This document shows positions 7,799 to 15,674 of a stretch of DNA of 64,000 bases, piece by piece. Source of the DNA: Deltaproteobacteria bacterium. GTDB lineage: Bacteria; Desulfobacterota; Desulfuromonadia; Geobacterales; Geobacteraceae. The translations under genes were made by a program, and so were the position numbers. How positions within the stretch are numbered: the first letter of the stretch is position 1; each line of letters begins with the position of its first letter. The stretch is from the NCBI GenBank assembly GCA_009668975.1, contig SBEG01000004.1, positions 150,423 through 214,422 on the forward strand, in the 5' to 3' direction. The notes beneath the pieces were generated by a model, which saw nothing but the letters and a program-made list of their open reading frames with translations, searched no databases and was not told the origin of the DNA.

Positions 7799-9250
7799 TT
7801 ACTTCGCAGCCATCGGATCCTTGATTTCGTGCTGCGGCTTGAACATCAGCTTCTTCGATCCACGATTGTTGACATACTTCGCCAGTTCCAGGTCAACCTT
7901 GACCGGCACCGCAATTCCCGCCGTTGCCAGCGCCTGGCGCAGCAGGCCTTCGGCCTTCCCGGCGAAACGGGAGGCATCGCCCAAGACCCGCAAAGCTTCG
8001 GTCGGGTTGTGAAAACCGACGGAATTCTCGGCGCCGATGAATACCACCCGGTAGAAAGCCTCTTCATAATTATTTTTCGCCAGATTGTAGAGGGCTGGAT
8101 CGATCCGCTTGCCTTCCGCCTTGGCTCGATTTGCCATCTCGAAAAGCTTGGCCACCGTCGCTGTCGTGGTTCCGGAACGGATAAAGAGCGACATGGTCCG
8201 GTCCTGGATATCATAGACTTGCTTCCGGAGCAGCTCCTGACTCTCGGCATGACACTGCTGGCAGGCCCGCAGGTCATTCTTGAGGGGACTCATGATCCGG
8301 TGATCCGAAACCTTTTTCGTGCCGACCTTAGTGTAGGGCATATGACAATCGGTGCAGGAGACACCGGCATTCCAGTGAACACTGTTGTTGGAGAAAAGTT
8401 CGAACTCCGGATGCCGGATGAAGGCCAGCTTGAAACCGGTTACACTCTGGGTCCATTCCTGCGTTCCCGGATTTTTCCGCAGCTGGCCGATGATATCCTC
8501 GATGGTAATATTTCCCCACTTGCTGCCGGCCCACGGGAAGGTCACATCCGCGGATTTCATGTCAGGGTCCTTGATGACGCTGTAGGTTACGTGGCACTGG
8601 GCACAGACCATGGAACGGGTATCCTGGCTGGTCTGCTTCGAGACGTCGCCCCCCATCGCCTGGAAGGCTTTGCCGAGGGTGAAATCACGGGAAATTTTCA
8701 GCGACATATCCTTGTTGTCGTGACAGTCGATGCAGGCCACGCCGAGTGTCTGGTGCTCCTTCGGAATCTGGCCCAGTACCTCTTTGTACGGTTTGGCAAA
8801 GTAGTCGCGGCCCATTTTTTTCTGCAAAGCCGGTGCGTAGGGGGTCTTGCAGGTGAGGCAGGAGCCGCCGGCCTTGATCCGCGCCGGGTCAACCTCCAGT
8901 TGATCACTCACCATGTGCTGGTGCCCCCGCGGTTCACGGTACTCGACCCCAAAACCCCAACCGTTGTACAGAAGAGCCAGAAAGGGAAATTCATCCAGCT
9001 TGTCGCGGAGCTCCTCGCCCACATCGTGACCGGGCTTGTACTTGCTCTTGCCCGCCGGAGTCGGCTCGCCAGTTTTTTTCCAAAGATCATATTCAACCGG
9101 ATAGGCTTTTCCCCACACGGCCGGATCAACCGTCCCGTCGGCAATTTCCACCGTCTTGACCGTCTCTGCTTTTTTCGGCGAACAACCGGCATTGATCGTC
9201 AGGGCAACGACGAACAGAAGTGCACAACAGAATTTCACCATCTTTTCCAT
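7799..9250 (-). CDS. nrfA: Ammonia-forming cytochrome c nitrite reductase catalytic subunit
   Basis: A 483-residue pentahaem cytochrome that reduces nitrite to ammonium with six electrons. The catalytic haem has the diagnostic CxxCK site (CLTCK, residues 131-135); the other four are CIDCH (173), CAQCH (216), CTDCH (299) and CQQCH (330). The N-terminus is a lipoprotein signal with lipobox INAGC, so the enzyme is probably a lipid-anchored periplasmic protein. The start at 9250 has AAAGGAA upstream; an ATG at 9274 is less well placed. It follows nrfH by 28 bp. The organism can respire or detoxify nitrite. Confidence 0.96.
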   Translation of the reverse strand: MEKMVKFCCALLFVVALTINAGCSPKKAETVKTVEIADGTVDPAVWGKAYPVEYDLWKKTGEPTPAGKSKYKPGHDVGEELRDKLDEFPFLALLYNGWGFGVEYREPRGHQHMVSDQLEVDPARIKAGGSCLTCKTPYAPALQKKMGRDYFAKPYKEVLGQIPKEHQTLGVACIDCHDNKDMSLKISRDFTLGKAFQAMGGDVSKQTSQDTRSMVCAQCHVTYSVIKDPDMKSADVTFPWAGSKWGNITIEDIIGQLRKNPGTQEWTQSVTGFKLAFIRHPEFELFSNNSVHWNAGVSCTDCHMPYTKVGTKKVSDHRIMSPLKNDLRACQQCHAESQELLRKQVYDIQDRTMSLFIRSGTTTATVAKLFEMANRAKAEGKRIDPALYNLAKNNYEEAFYRVVFIGAENSVGFHNPTEALRVLGDASRFAGKAEGLLRQALATAGIAVPVKVDLELAKYVNNRGSKKLMFKPQHEIKDPMAAK

Positions 9251-9278
9251 AGTCCTGTTCCTTTCTTTCAACATAGTC

Positions 9279-9743
9279 TCAACGTATCGCGATGGTCCCG
9301 GTCAATCGATGCCGCAGTTGACGGTGGCATCCCCAGCACATGCGGCTCTGATCCATTCGTTCGACCTCTTCCTCGTGGCATTTGATACAGTTTGCCTGTA
9401 CGACCTTTTCGCCGTGGCTAGACAGGGAAATCGTTTCCGGTACATTTCCGGAATAAAAAAAGACCACATCCTTCATTCCGTCGATGGATTTCCAAAGGTA
9501 ATGGGAAACCGGATTATTGTTGGGCAGATGACAGTCGACGCACCGGATCCGCCGGTGAGCACCCGAGTTCTGCCAGGCGGTATGCTGATCTTCCATGACA
9601 TGACAGCTCGCGCAGAAATCAGCTGATTCGGATTTGGCCAGGAGCCGCGGCGGACCGAGCAGAATGAACAGCAGCACAGCCACCCCCCCGATGAGCGATA
9701 TTGACAGGGTTAGCACCATACTTTTGGATAGCCTAAACCGCAT
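9279..9743 (-). CDS. nrfH: NapC/NirT-type tetrahaem quinol dehydrogenase
   Basis: A 154-residue membrane-anchored cytochrome with one N-terminal helix (residues about 10-32) and four CxxCH sites: CASCH (44), CVDCH (68), CIKCH (119) and CWGCH (136). This is the NrfH layout, which takes electrons from menaquinol and hands them to NrfA. It is the first gene of the operon nrfH-nrfA-napH-like. A CRP/FNR-type site sits upstream at the activator position. Confidence 0.95.
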   Translation of the reverse strand: MRFRLSKSMVLTLSISLIGGVAVLLFILLGPPRLLAKSESADFCASCHVMEDQHTAWQNSGAHRRIRCVDCHLPNNNPVSHYLWKSIDGMKDVVFFYSGNVPETISLSSHGEKVVQANCIKCHEEEVERMDQSRMCWGCHRQLRHRLTGTIAIR

Positions 9744-9847
9744 AGTTACATCCGTTTCTGCCCCATTTACTTTTGTGAGGCTGTTAAAATTGTCTATCGT
9801 TCCTTTTCCGCAACTGTGTGAATAATCTTCTCATCCATGACGGTTCG

Positions 9848-9889
9848 AAGGTAGCACAGGAAATCCGTAACCCTTTTGACACATGTCAA
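9848..9889 (-). promoter_or_regulatory. nrf promoter with CRP/FNR-type activator site
   Basis: The palindrome TTGACACATGTCAA (9876-9889) is centred at 9882.5. On the minus strand a TACCTT -10 hexamer covers 9853-9848, which puts the start of transcription near 9841 and the site centre at -41.5. That is the class II activation position of FNR/CRP proteins. No good -35 element is present, as expected for an activated promoter. Confidence 0.6.
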
Positions 9890-10126
9890 GTAATGGATTA
9901 TCGCCGTAGCGGGAAACTGATTGACCTGAATTTCCTGATTCGAAATGCAAACTCAACCTGCTGCCAACACCATGCGTGAGGGGAGGGAACTGCCTTGAAA
10001 GTTCGATTCAGGCGGGGTCTTACGAGAGGAACAATTATTGTACCGATGATTCAATTAAAGGTGGGGAAACCTGAAGTCTGGTATGGGCGTTCAGAGCAGA
10101 CGGTAAAAACAGGGACAAGAATCCTC

Positions 10127-10156
10127 TTGACAAGTCAGCCCAAAACACCATAGACT
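10127..10156 (+). promoter_or_regulatory. Sigma70-like promoter of the Mn riboswitch operon
   Basis: TTGACA at 10127-10132, an 18-bp spacer, and TAGACT at 10151-10156. It predicts a transcript starting near 10163, just before the aptamer, which supports the call. A partial heat-shock-like reading of the same bases (CTTGAC with CACCATAG) is possible but weaker. Confidence 0.55.
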
Positions 10157-10159
10157 TCG

Positions 10160-10304
10160 CTACAGTAAAGGGGAGTAGCAACCGGCTGGAGACATGGCCG
10201 GCCCCGAGCCCGTCAATACGGTCGAGAGACCCGGGCCGGGGGCGATTGAAATCGTCAGCAAGACCTTTATCCAGGCAACCACGCCGGGGGTAAAGGTCTT
10301 TTTT
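10160..10304 (+). ncRNA. yybP-ykoY manganese riboswitch with intrinsic terminator
   Basis: The conserved GGGGAGTAGC loop (10170-10179), the middle GTCAATACGGTC segment and the 3' AGCAAGACC segment match the yybP-ykoY Mn2+ aptamer. P1 pairs TAAAGG (10166-10171) with CCTTTA (10264-10269). The same 3' strand, AAGACCTTTA (10260-10269), pairs perfectly with TAAAGGTCTT (10291-10300), followed by Ts, giving a terminator that excludes P1. Binding of Mn2+ should stabilise P1 and allow readthrough, an ON switch. The first downstream genes are htpX, a PGPGW gene and terC/alx; the last is a classic target of this riboswitch. Confidence 0.88.
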
Positions 10305-10317
10305 ATTACCCCCGGCG
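10282..10317 (+). promoter_or_regulatory. Alternative hairpin competing with the riboswitch terminator
   Basis: A perfect 12-bp stem, CGCCGGGGGTAA with TTACCCCCGGCG, around a 12-base loop. It shares 10291-10293 with the 3' arm of the terminator stem and encloses its T-run, so the two cannot form completely together. It ends 28 bp before the htpX start codon and may act as an antiterminator or shape the leader. Confidence 0.55.
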
Positions 10318-10344
10318 ATACAACCATCGTCGGAGGTAACATCG

Positions 10345-11202
10345 ATGAATCGACTCAAGACAACCTTTCTTCTCTCTCTCCTCACCGTCCTCATGGTCTT
10401 CATGGGGGGCGCAATCGGCGGCCAGTCCGGCATGGTCTTCGCCTTCCTGATGGCAGCCGCCATGAACTTCTTCTCCTACTGGTTTTCGGACAAGATCGTC
10501 CTGAAGATGTACGGCGCCAAAGAGATCGGCGAGCATGACCACCCCGCCTTCTACGGCATGGTCCGCAACCTCGCCCTCAAGGCAGGTCTCCCCATGCCCC
10601 GGGTCTACATCATCCCCTCGGACAGCCCCAATGCCTTTGCCACCGGACGCAACCCCGAACACGCTGCGGTCGCCGCGACCGAGGGAATCCTGCGCATCCT
10701 CTCGCCGGAAGAACTGGAAGGGGTCATGGCCCATGAACTGGCCCATGTCCAGAACCGCGACATTCTGGTGGGCACCATCGCGGCCACCTTTGCCGGTGCC
10801 ATTTCCATGATCGGCAGCATGCTCCAGTGGGGCGCCCTGCTCGGGGCAGGACGCGGTAACGACGAAGAGGGCTCCGGCGGAATGATAGGCTCTTTAGCCA
10901 TGGCCATCATCGCCCCCATCGCCGCCATGCTGATCCAGATGGCGGTGTCCCGATCCCGGGAGTACCTGGCCGACGAGAGCGGCGCCCGGATCTGCGGTAA
11001 CCCGCTCGCCCTGGCTGATGCCCTCAGAAAGCTCCATACCGCGTCCCATATGCTTCCGATGACCGAGGCCAAGCCGGCCACAGCCCACATGTTCATCGTC
11101 AACCCGCTGACCGGCGGAGGCGTCATGTCGCTGTTCTCAACCCATCCCCCCATGGAGGAGCGGATTGCCCGGCTGGAGGGGATGGCGAGGGGCGGATGGT
11201 AG
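10345..11202 (+). CDS. htpX: M48 zinc metalloprotease HtpX
   Basis: A 285-residue membrane protease of the HtpX family, which degrades damaged or misfolded inner-membrane proteins. Two N-terminal helices (residues about 7-45) are followed by the catalytic HELAH motif near residue 131 and by two more hydrophobic stretches (about 145-200). A Glu that could be the third zinc ligand follows in SREYLADE, near residue 208. A GGAGG ribosome binding site precedes the ATG by 8 bases. It is the first gene behind the Mn riboswitch and overlaps the next gene by 7 bases. Having htpX in a manganese-responsive operon suggests membrane protein quality control during metal stress. Confidence 0.9.
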   Translation: MNRLKTTFLLSLLTVLMVFMGGAIGGQSGMVFAFLMAAAMNFFSYWFSDKIVLKMYGAKEIGEHDHPAFYGMVRNLALKAGLPMPRVYIIPSDSPNAFATGRNPEHAAVAATEGILRILSPEELEGVMAHELAHVQNRDILVGTIAATFAGAISMIGSMLQWGALLGAGRGNDEEGSGGMIGSLAMAIIAPIAAMLIQMAVSRSREYLADESGARICGNPLALADALRKLHTASHMLPMTEAKPATAHMFIVNPLTGGGVMSLFSTHPPMEERIARLEGMARGGW

Positions 11203-11447
11203 CCCTGGCACTGAAAAAGGTGAAGAGGGCCATCGTGGCCATCATCGGCGGCACCGTGCTAGCGCTCGGCATCGCCATGATAGTCCTTCCCGGTCCGGCT
11301 ATTCTGGTCATCCCCCTGGGGCTGGGGATACTGGCCACGGAATTCCTCTGGGCGCGGCAGCTCCTCCACAAAACAAAGGGGTACATCGCTCGGAAACGCA
11401 GTTTCCGGACAAAACCAGTTGCCGGTATCAACGAAGGTCACGCCTAG
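11196..11447 (+). CDS. Small PGPGW-family membrane protein
   Basis: An 83-residue protein with one long hydrophobic region (residues 10-50) containing the motif [19 protein letters not shown], typical of the putative PGPGW transmembrane family. The C-terminus is basic and cytoplasmic. The start codon overlaps the htpX stop (ATGGTAG), so translation is coupled. Function is unknown; it belongs to the Mn-riboswitch operon. Confidence 0.75.
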   Translation: MVALALKKVKRAIVAIIGGTVLALGIAMIVLPGPAILVIPLGLGILATEFLWARQLLHKTKGYIARKRSFRTKPVAGINEGHA

Positions 11448-11475
11448 CCAGAAACGGCACAGGAGGAAAACATTG

Positions 11476-12402
11476 ATGCTCATGTGGAGCATATTTGCCT
11501 TGCTCATTACGGTCATGTTGGTTATCGACCTGGGTCTCAACCGTCGGAGCCGCACGATCTCATTCAAAGAGTCGCTCATCTGGAGCGCCGTCTGGATCGG
11601 CCTCGCCCTCGCCTTCAATGCCGGCGTCTGGTACATGATGGGAAGCGGCAAGGCCATGGAGTTTTTGACCGGCTACGTAATCGAGAAGGCTCTGTCGGTG
11701 GACAACCTGTTCGTCTTCATCATGATCTTCGCCGCTTTCGGCATCCGCGGCCACCACCAGGCACGGATCCTGAAATGGGGAATCATCGGTGCGCTGGTCA
11801 TGCGCGGCATCTTCATCTTCGCGGGAATCGAACTGCTGGAACGCTTCCAATGGCTCTTCTACGTGTTCGGCGGCATACTGATCCTCACGGCGTTCAAAAC
11901 GGCCTTCGGCGGCCAGGGAGAGAGCGATCCGGGTAAGAGCATCGTTGTCCGACTGGCAGGCAGATTCCTACCGGTCACCAAAAAAATCCGCGGCGACTGG
12001 TTCATAACCCGCAGACGGGGGATGTGGCTGGCAAGCCCTCTGCTGCTGGCGCTGCTGATGGTAGAGGTCAGCGACCTGGTGTTCGCCCTTGACTCCATTC
12101 CGGCTATCTTCGCCGTTACCCTGGACCCGTTTATCGTCTTCAGCTCCAACGTCTTCGCCATTATGGGACTTCGGGCGCTCTACTTCCTGCTGGCCAATGT
12201 CATGGGGATGTTCATCTACCTGAAATACGGCATCTCATTTATCCTGGCGTTCGTCGGGGTCAAGATGCTGGCGACCGTGAGCGGCTTTCACGTACCCGCG
12301 CCCCTGTCCCTGTCCATTATCGCCGCAACCCTGCTGGTTGCCGTCCTGGCCTCCGTGACCATCGGCAGGCAAACGCGTGCCGCCGCGCTGAAAAACGCCT
12401 GA
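11476..12402 (+). CDS. alx: TerC/Alx family membrane protein, probable Mn2+ exporter
   Basis: A 308-residue integral membrane protein of the TerC family with about eight helices. The conserved acidic segments EKALSVDNLFVFIMIF and MVEVSDLVFALDSIPAIFA are present; their Asp/Glu residues are thought to handle metal ions. E. coli Alx, behind the same riboswitch class, exports manganese. The start at 11476 follows a perfect AGGAGG by 9 bases; an in-frame TTG at 11419 has no such site. Regulation by the Mn riboswitch at 10160 supports the role. Confidence 0.88.
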   Translation: MLMWSIFALLITVMLVIDLGLNRRSRTISFKESLIWSAVWIGLALAFNAGVWYMMGSGKAMEFLTGYVIEKALSVDNLFVFIMIFAAFGIRGHHQARILKWGIIGALVMRGIFIFAGIELLERFQWLFYVFGGILILTAFKTAFGGQGESDPGKSIVVRLAGRFLPVTKKIRGDWFITRRRGMWLASPLLLALLMVEVSDLVFALDSIPAIFAVTLDPFIVFSSNVFAIMGLRALYFLLANVMGMFIYLKYGISFILAFVGVKMLATVSGFHVPAPLSLSIIAATLLVAVLASVTIGRQTRAAALKNA

Positions 12403-12417
12403 AAGGTGTGTAAACCC

Positions 12418-12543
12418 ATGCCGAACAGCAAGAAACCATTTGGCAAAGATCCGGAAAGGAAGCAGAAAAAGAAATATTGCGAGCCTTCCGGAAAAAACAT
12501 AATCGGCCTGATACTGAGCGATGATGAACGACAGACCTGGTAA
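12418..12543 (+). CDS. 41-residue basic small protein
   Basis: A short frame, MPNSKKPFGKDPERKQKKKY and on, with ten lysines in the first 26 residues and one Cys. AAGGTG stands about 9 bases before the ATG. It begins 15 bp after the alx stop and ends 38 bp before a strong terminator, so it is the last frame of the Mn-riboswitch operon. No family is recognised and it may not be translated. Confidence 0.4.
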   Translation: MPNSKKPFGKDPERKQKKKYCEPSGKNIIGLILSDDERQTW

Positions 12544-12581
12544 TGAGCTAACAGACTGTTCTTCCCCTGCAATTCCGAAGG

Positions 12582-12647
12582 CCGCCGCGACCCTTCTGGG
12601 ACTCTTCCCCCGTCACAGGAAGGGTACGGCGGTTTTCGGGTTTTTTT
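12582..12647 (+). terminator. Terminator of the Mn-riboswitch operon
   Basis: A 13-bp stem (CCGCCG, small bulge, ACCCTTC, pairing with GAAGGGT and CGGCGG) around a 23-base loop, followed by TTTT, CGGG and seven Ts. Confidence 0.75.
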
Positions 12648-12764
12648 CGGTCAATGCATGGCAGGGCACGTCATTCAATCTTGTATCACAATCCCGAACT
12701 CAGGAAGGGACATGGCTGTTCATGAGTCATGTGCTGAAAAGTCACAACCGACAAGGAGGTTAAC

Positions 12765-12966
12765 ATGAAGACGAGCAGCAGCGCGAAAATACTTGCCGAG
12801 GCTATAAACCAGGGCCATCGAAGACCACATAATCTCCACTTCCGAATACGAAGAAATTCTGCGCATCGCCAACGAAGACGGGATCATCGACCCGGAGGAA
12901 CGGGCGCTCTTGAGTCAGCTGCAGGAGATGATCGCCGACAGGACGGTCCGGCGTGTTGCGGATTAA
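12765..12966 (+). pseudogene. Small TerB-like or unknown gene with frameshift
   Basis: The start has a perfect AGGAGG-TTAAC-ATG. The first 16 codons (MKTSSSAKILAEAINQ) read in one frame; from about 12814 the sensible reading moves by one base to AIEDHIISTSEYEEILRIAN and then DGIIDPEERALLSQLQEM, ending at a stop at 12964-12966. Removing one G from the GGG at 12812-12814 restores a 66-residue acidic protein. The DG-x-x-DPEER-x-LL pattern resembles TerB-like tellurite-resistance helices, a weak similarity. It could be a recent mutation or an assembly error. Confidence 0.6.
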
Positions 12967-13013
12967 AAGAAGATCCTTTTCCGTCTTGGTGTGGCAAGGT
13001 AATCGTATCCAAA

Positions 13014-13907
13014 TTATTTCATGAGCAGCAGGCTCAGCGCCATCACGAGCATCCCCCCCATGAGCCCAAGGAGGCTGTCATGACCCTTGCCGTAGGCCCT
13101 GCTGGTGGGAAGCAATTCATCAAGGCTGATGTACACCATAACGCCCGCAATCCCGCCGAACAGGACACCCATCACCTCGGGAGGAATAACCCCGGCGTCA
13201 CCGGCAAAAAAATGGAGCAGGAACAGGTATCCGACTCCGGCTCCCACCGGCTCGGCCAGACCGCTCAATACTGAATAGACGAATGCTTTTTTCCTGTTTC
13301 CGGTGGCATAGTAGATGGGAACGGAGACACTGACCCCTTCGGGAATGTTGTGCATGGCGATTGCCACGGCAATTGCCACGCCAAGCTTCGGGTCCTGGAG
13401 CGCGGCCAGGAACGTGGCCAGACCTTCCGGCAAATTGTGAATGGCAATAGCAAGCGCCGTAAAGAGACCCATACGCAGAAGTTTCTTATGCCGGTGGTCA
13501 TGACAGAGAGCACCCGTTTCAAGGTGAGCCATTCCGTCATTGCGAGCACCGGAAACTTCCGCTGGGCGATGAAGCGGGGCGGCTGCCGCTTCGGAGTGGG
13601 TTTCATGCGGATTCTCCGCCGCCGGAATCAAATTATCGATTAGTCCTATCAGGAGAATTCCGCCAAAAAATGCTGCGCAATTTACCCAGTGTCCCCAGTA
13701 ATCACCATATGCGGCAGTCAGCGCATCGGAGCCCTTTACGAAGATTTCGACAAACGACACGTAGAGCATGACTCCTGCGGAAAAGCCGGTTGCCACGGAA
13801 AGAAAACGATAGTTTGTCCGCTTCGCAGTGAATGCTATCACGCTCCCGATGCCGGTTGCCATACCGGCGAACAGGGTAAGCCCCATCGCAACGCAAACTC
13901 CTTCCAT
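13014..13907 (-). CDS. zupT: ZIP family metal transporter ZupT-like
   Basis: A 297-residue ZIP transporter with about eight helices, taking up zinc and possibly Fe2+ or Mn2+. The metal-binding helices are clear: [14 protein letters not shown] and [14 protein letters not shown] His-rich cytoplasmic loop ([15 protein letters not shown]) lies before them. The start at 13907 has GGGAGG about 9 bases upstream; ATGs at 13886 and 13964 are alternatives. It stands alone on the minus strand beside the Mn-riboswitch operon, so metal import and export genes are neighbours here. Confidence 0.88.
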   Translation of the reverse strand: MEGVCVAMGLTLFAGMATGIGSVIAFTAKRTNYRFLSVATGFSAGVMLYVSFVEIFVKGSDALTAAYGDYWGHWVNCAAFFGGILLIGLIDNLIPAAENPHETHSEAAAAPLHRPAEVSGARNDGMAHLETGALCHDHRHKKLLRMGLFTALAIAIHNLPEGLATFLAALQDPKLGVAIAVAIAMHNIPEGVSVSVPIYYATGNRKKAFVYSVLSGLAEPVGAGVGYLFLLHFFAGDAGVIPPEVMGVLFGGIAGVMVYISLDELLPTSRAYGKGHDSLLGLMGGMLVMALSLLLMK

Positions 13908-14089
13908 CCCCACAGCCCTCCCCATCACGCTATATTCGATTACAGTGTGCCAGCCCCCGCGCACATCATCAAGATTGTGGCGGTATCCTTTTCAGTGGAG
14001 GATGCATTTTCGCACCCGGCGGAATATTGAACTCACGCCGATTTATTGTAGAGAGACTTAATAGATTCGCAACAATTTACGCAACAGGT

Positions 14090-14125
14090 AAAAAAAAAGG
14101 CACTCACGAATTAACGTAAGTGCCT
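14090..14125 (-). terminator. Terminator of tRNA-Cys
   Basis: An 11-bp stem with one mismatch (AGGCACTTACG arm) and a 6-base loop, followed by eight Ts on the minus strand, 8 bp beyond the tRNA 3' end. Confidence 0.85.
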
Positions 14126-14133
14126 GTTATTAT

Positions 14134-14208
<75 letters not shown>

Positions 14209-14343
14209 ATTTTTATTTCACCTGTAGCCTGCCGCGATTGATAATAATCTATCATCATGCAGGTGGAAAATTTTTATACATGTTTTTGCCGCCACTGTCA
14301 ACGAAGAAAAACAGGAAAAAACCTGCCGCCACCCCGTCTCAAC

Positions 14344-14886
14344 CTATTTACGCCATTCAAACGGAACCCCGGCCGCGGCAGCCTGCGTATCCAGATCAGA
14401 AAGTTGTCCGGTAAGTGTACTGATTCGCTCTTCATCCCGTTGAATTTCATCAAGTTTATCCCGGTAGGCAACCCTGTTACGCGCATAGGTATAGATTACC
14501 AGTTGCCGGCGCAACTGCTCAGCCTCTTCCCGTTTTGCGGGAAGATTCGCCTGGAGCTGGGCAATTTCTCCACGTAGACCGGTGTACTGGGAGCGCCACC
14601 ACCCCTCGTCATGTCCGCCATACGTTTTTTGCTGCTGGGACTGATCCACCGGCTGTGCTTTGGGCGCTTCTTGACCGGAAGGCTGTGAAGGCCCGGTAAC
14701 AGCACCGCCATCGCTGGCTTCACCCGTTGAGATGATTTTAACTTTCTTCTGATATTTCTTCGGAATAGTGTCGATGTCATCGGTAAAATTAACGACACCT
14801 TTACTGTCAACCCATCGGTAAATATCAGCATGTGCTATCATCGAGAAGCTTATGAACAGCATCGACATAAGTACCATGACTTTCAT
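14344..14886 (-). CDS. Exported DUF4124 protein with C-terminal coiled coil (paralogue A)
   Basis: A 180-residue protein with a signal peptide (cleavage near AHA-D, residue 19-20), a DUF4124 domain just after it (IYRWVDSKGVVNFTDD and on to KKYQKKVKI), a Gln/Pro-rich linker, and a C-terminal helical segment (about 115-170). It ends in AAAAGVPFEWRK. The start at 14886 is chosen for the signal peptide and a GGGGGA upstream; the frame extends to 15024 without sense. The protein at 22960 has the same layout and a similar tail, so the two are paralogues. DUF4124 domains are periplasmic and of unknown role. Confidence 0.8.
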   Translation of the reverse strand: MKVMVLMSMLFISFSMIAHADIYRWVDSKGVVNFTDDIDTIPKKYQKKVKIISTGEASDGGAVTGPSQPSGQEAPKAQPVDQSQQQKTYGGHDEGWWRSQYTGLRGEIAQLQANLPAKREEAEQLRRQLVIYTYARNRVAYRDKLDEIQRDEERISTLTGQLSDLDTQAAAAGVPFEWRK

Positions 14887-15197
14887 GAAGAATCCCCCTG
14901 AGGACAAGCATTCGTACCATAAATTAACCCGCTGGACTCCTAGCACAATTCTCCCGCAACAATGGCATGTGGTCAACAAGAAACAGCAGGTAAATGGTAT
15001 AATTTTCTTTCTGCACAGAAACACAAATACAATCCTGTCAGACAGCTACAGCCACTCTCGTATTCGAATGTTAGATTTTACTGAACGTGCAAATTTTCTC
15101 AGTTTCCAGTTCAACACCCCATTGACAGGGAAGGTTCATTACGGCAAACTGAAAATTTTGCAGCAGCTAAACAATTCCCCTAATGGAGGCAAACTGC
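14887..15197. other. Divergent intergenic region before nfeD
   Basis: A 311-bp region holding the leaders of the DUF4124 gene and of the nfeD-SPFH pair. A TTGACA at 15122-15127 has no matching -10 at the right distance. Nothing else is visible. Confidence 0.4.
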
Positions 15198-15635
15198 GTG
15201 GCACCCTGGATCTGGATTGCAGCCGGCATCGCCCTTTGCGTTTTCGAAATTGTGATCCCCTCTTTCACCATTATCTGGTTTGGCCTGGCAGCCGTTGTAG
15301 TAGGGATTCTCTCTTTCATCCTGAGAACGGATTCCCTTGCACTGCAAATCGCCCTGTGGGCAGTACTGTCCGCCGTTTTCACCTATGGCTGGTTTCGCTT
15401 TTTCCGGCAGGAAACAAAAACCCTTTCCGGTCAAAGCAAAGATGCGATTATCGGCAAATCGGGCATCATCGTGAAGGCCAACGACGCCACCTTTCCCGGC
15501 GGCGTTATACGCTTCCCCATTGCGGTGCTCGGATCGGATGAATGGTCCTATATTTCCGATGAACAGCTGCAACTCGGAGACAGGGGCGTGATTATCGATA
15601 TTGCCGGTGACAAACTTGTTATTAAAAAAGGCTGA
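15198..15635 (+). CDS. nfeD: NfeD-like membrane protein (short form)
   Basis: A 145-residue protein with three hydrophobic helices (residues about 3-65) and a C-terminal OB-fold-like domain (about 75-145) ending DRGVIIDIAGDKLVIKKG. This is the short NfeD type that partners SPFH proteins. The GTG at 15198 is preferred because GGAGG (15186-15190) lies 7 bases upstream; the ATG at 15183 would put that site inside the gene. It is followed after 39 bp by the SPFH gene, the usual pairing. Confidence 0.85.
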   Translation: MAPWIWIAAGIALCVFEIVIPSFTIIWFGLAAVVVGILSFILRTDSLALQIALWAVLSAVFTYGWFRFFRQETKTLSGQSKDAIIGKSGIIVKANDATFPGGVIRFPIAVLGSDEWSYISDEQLQLGDRGVIIDIAGDKLVIKKG

Positions 15636-15674
15636 CCGGTTGACAATGCTCAGATTTGAAATCAGGAGGGTAAC

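Larger units (their letters stand above)
9744..10344. other. Divergent regulatory region between nrfH and htpX
   Basis: A 601-bp gene-free region that holds the nrf leader and its CRP/FNR-type site on one side and, from 10127, the promoter and manganese riboswitch of the htpX operon on the other. Between 9890 and 10126 I see no gene or structure. Confidence 0.7.

Noticed and set aside
7667..9385. 572-codon open frame on plus opposite nrfA and napH-like gene
   Set aside because: It is antisense to genes with full haem and iron-sulfur motifs, has no family pattern and no ribosome binding site.
10127..10156. Heat-shock (sigma32) promoter for htpX
   Set aside because: The same bases give a better sigma70 match, and the riboswitch explains regulation of the operon.
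12521..12763. 80-codon frame on plus after the 41-residue ORF
   Set aside because: It runs through a strong terminator hairpin, and has no family pattern.
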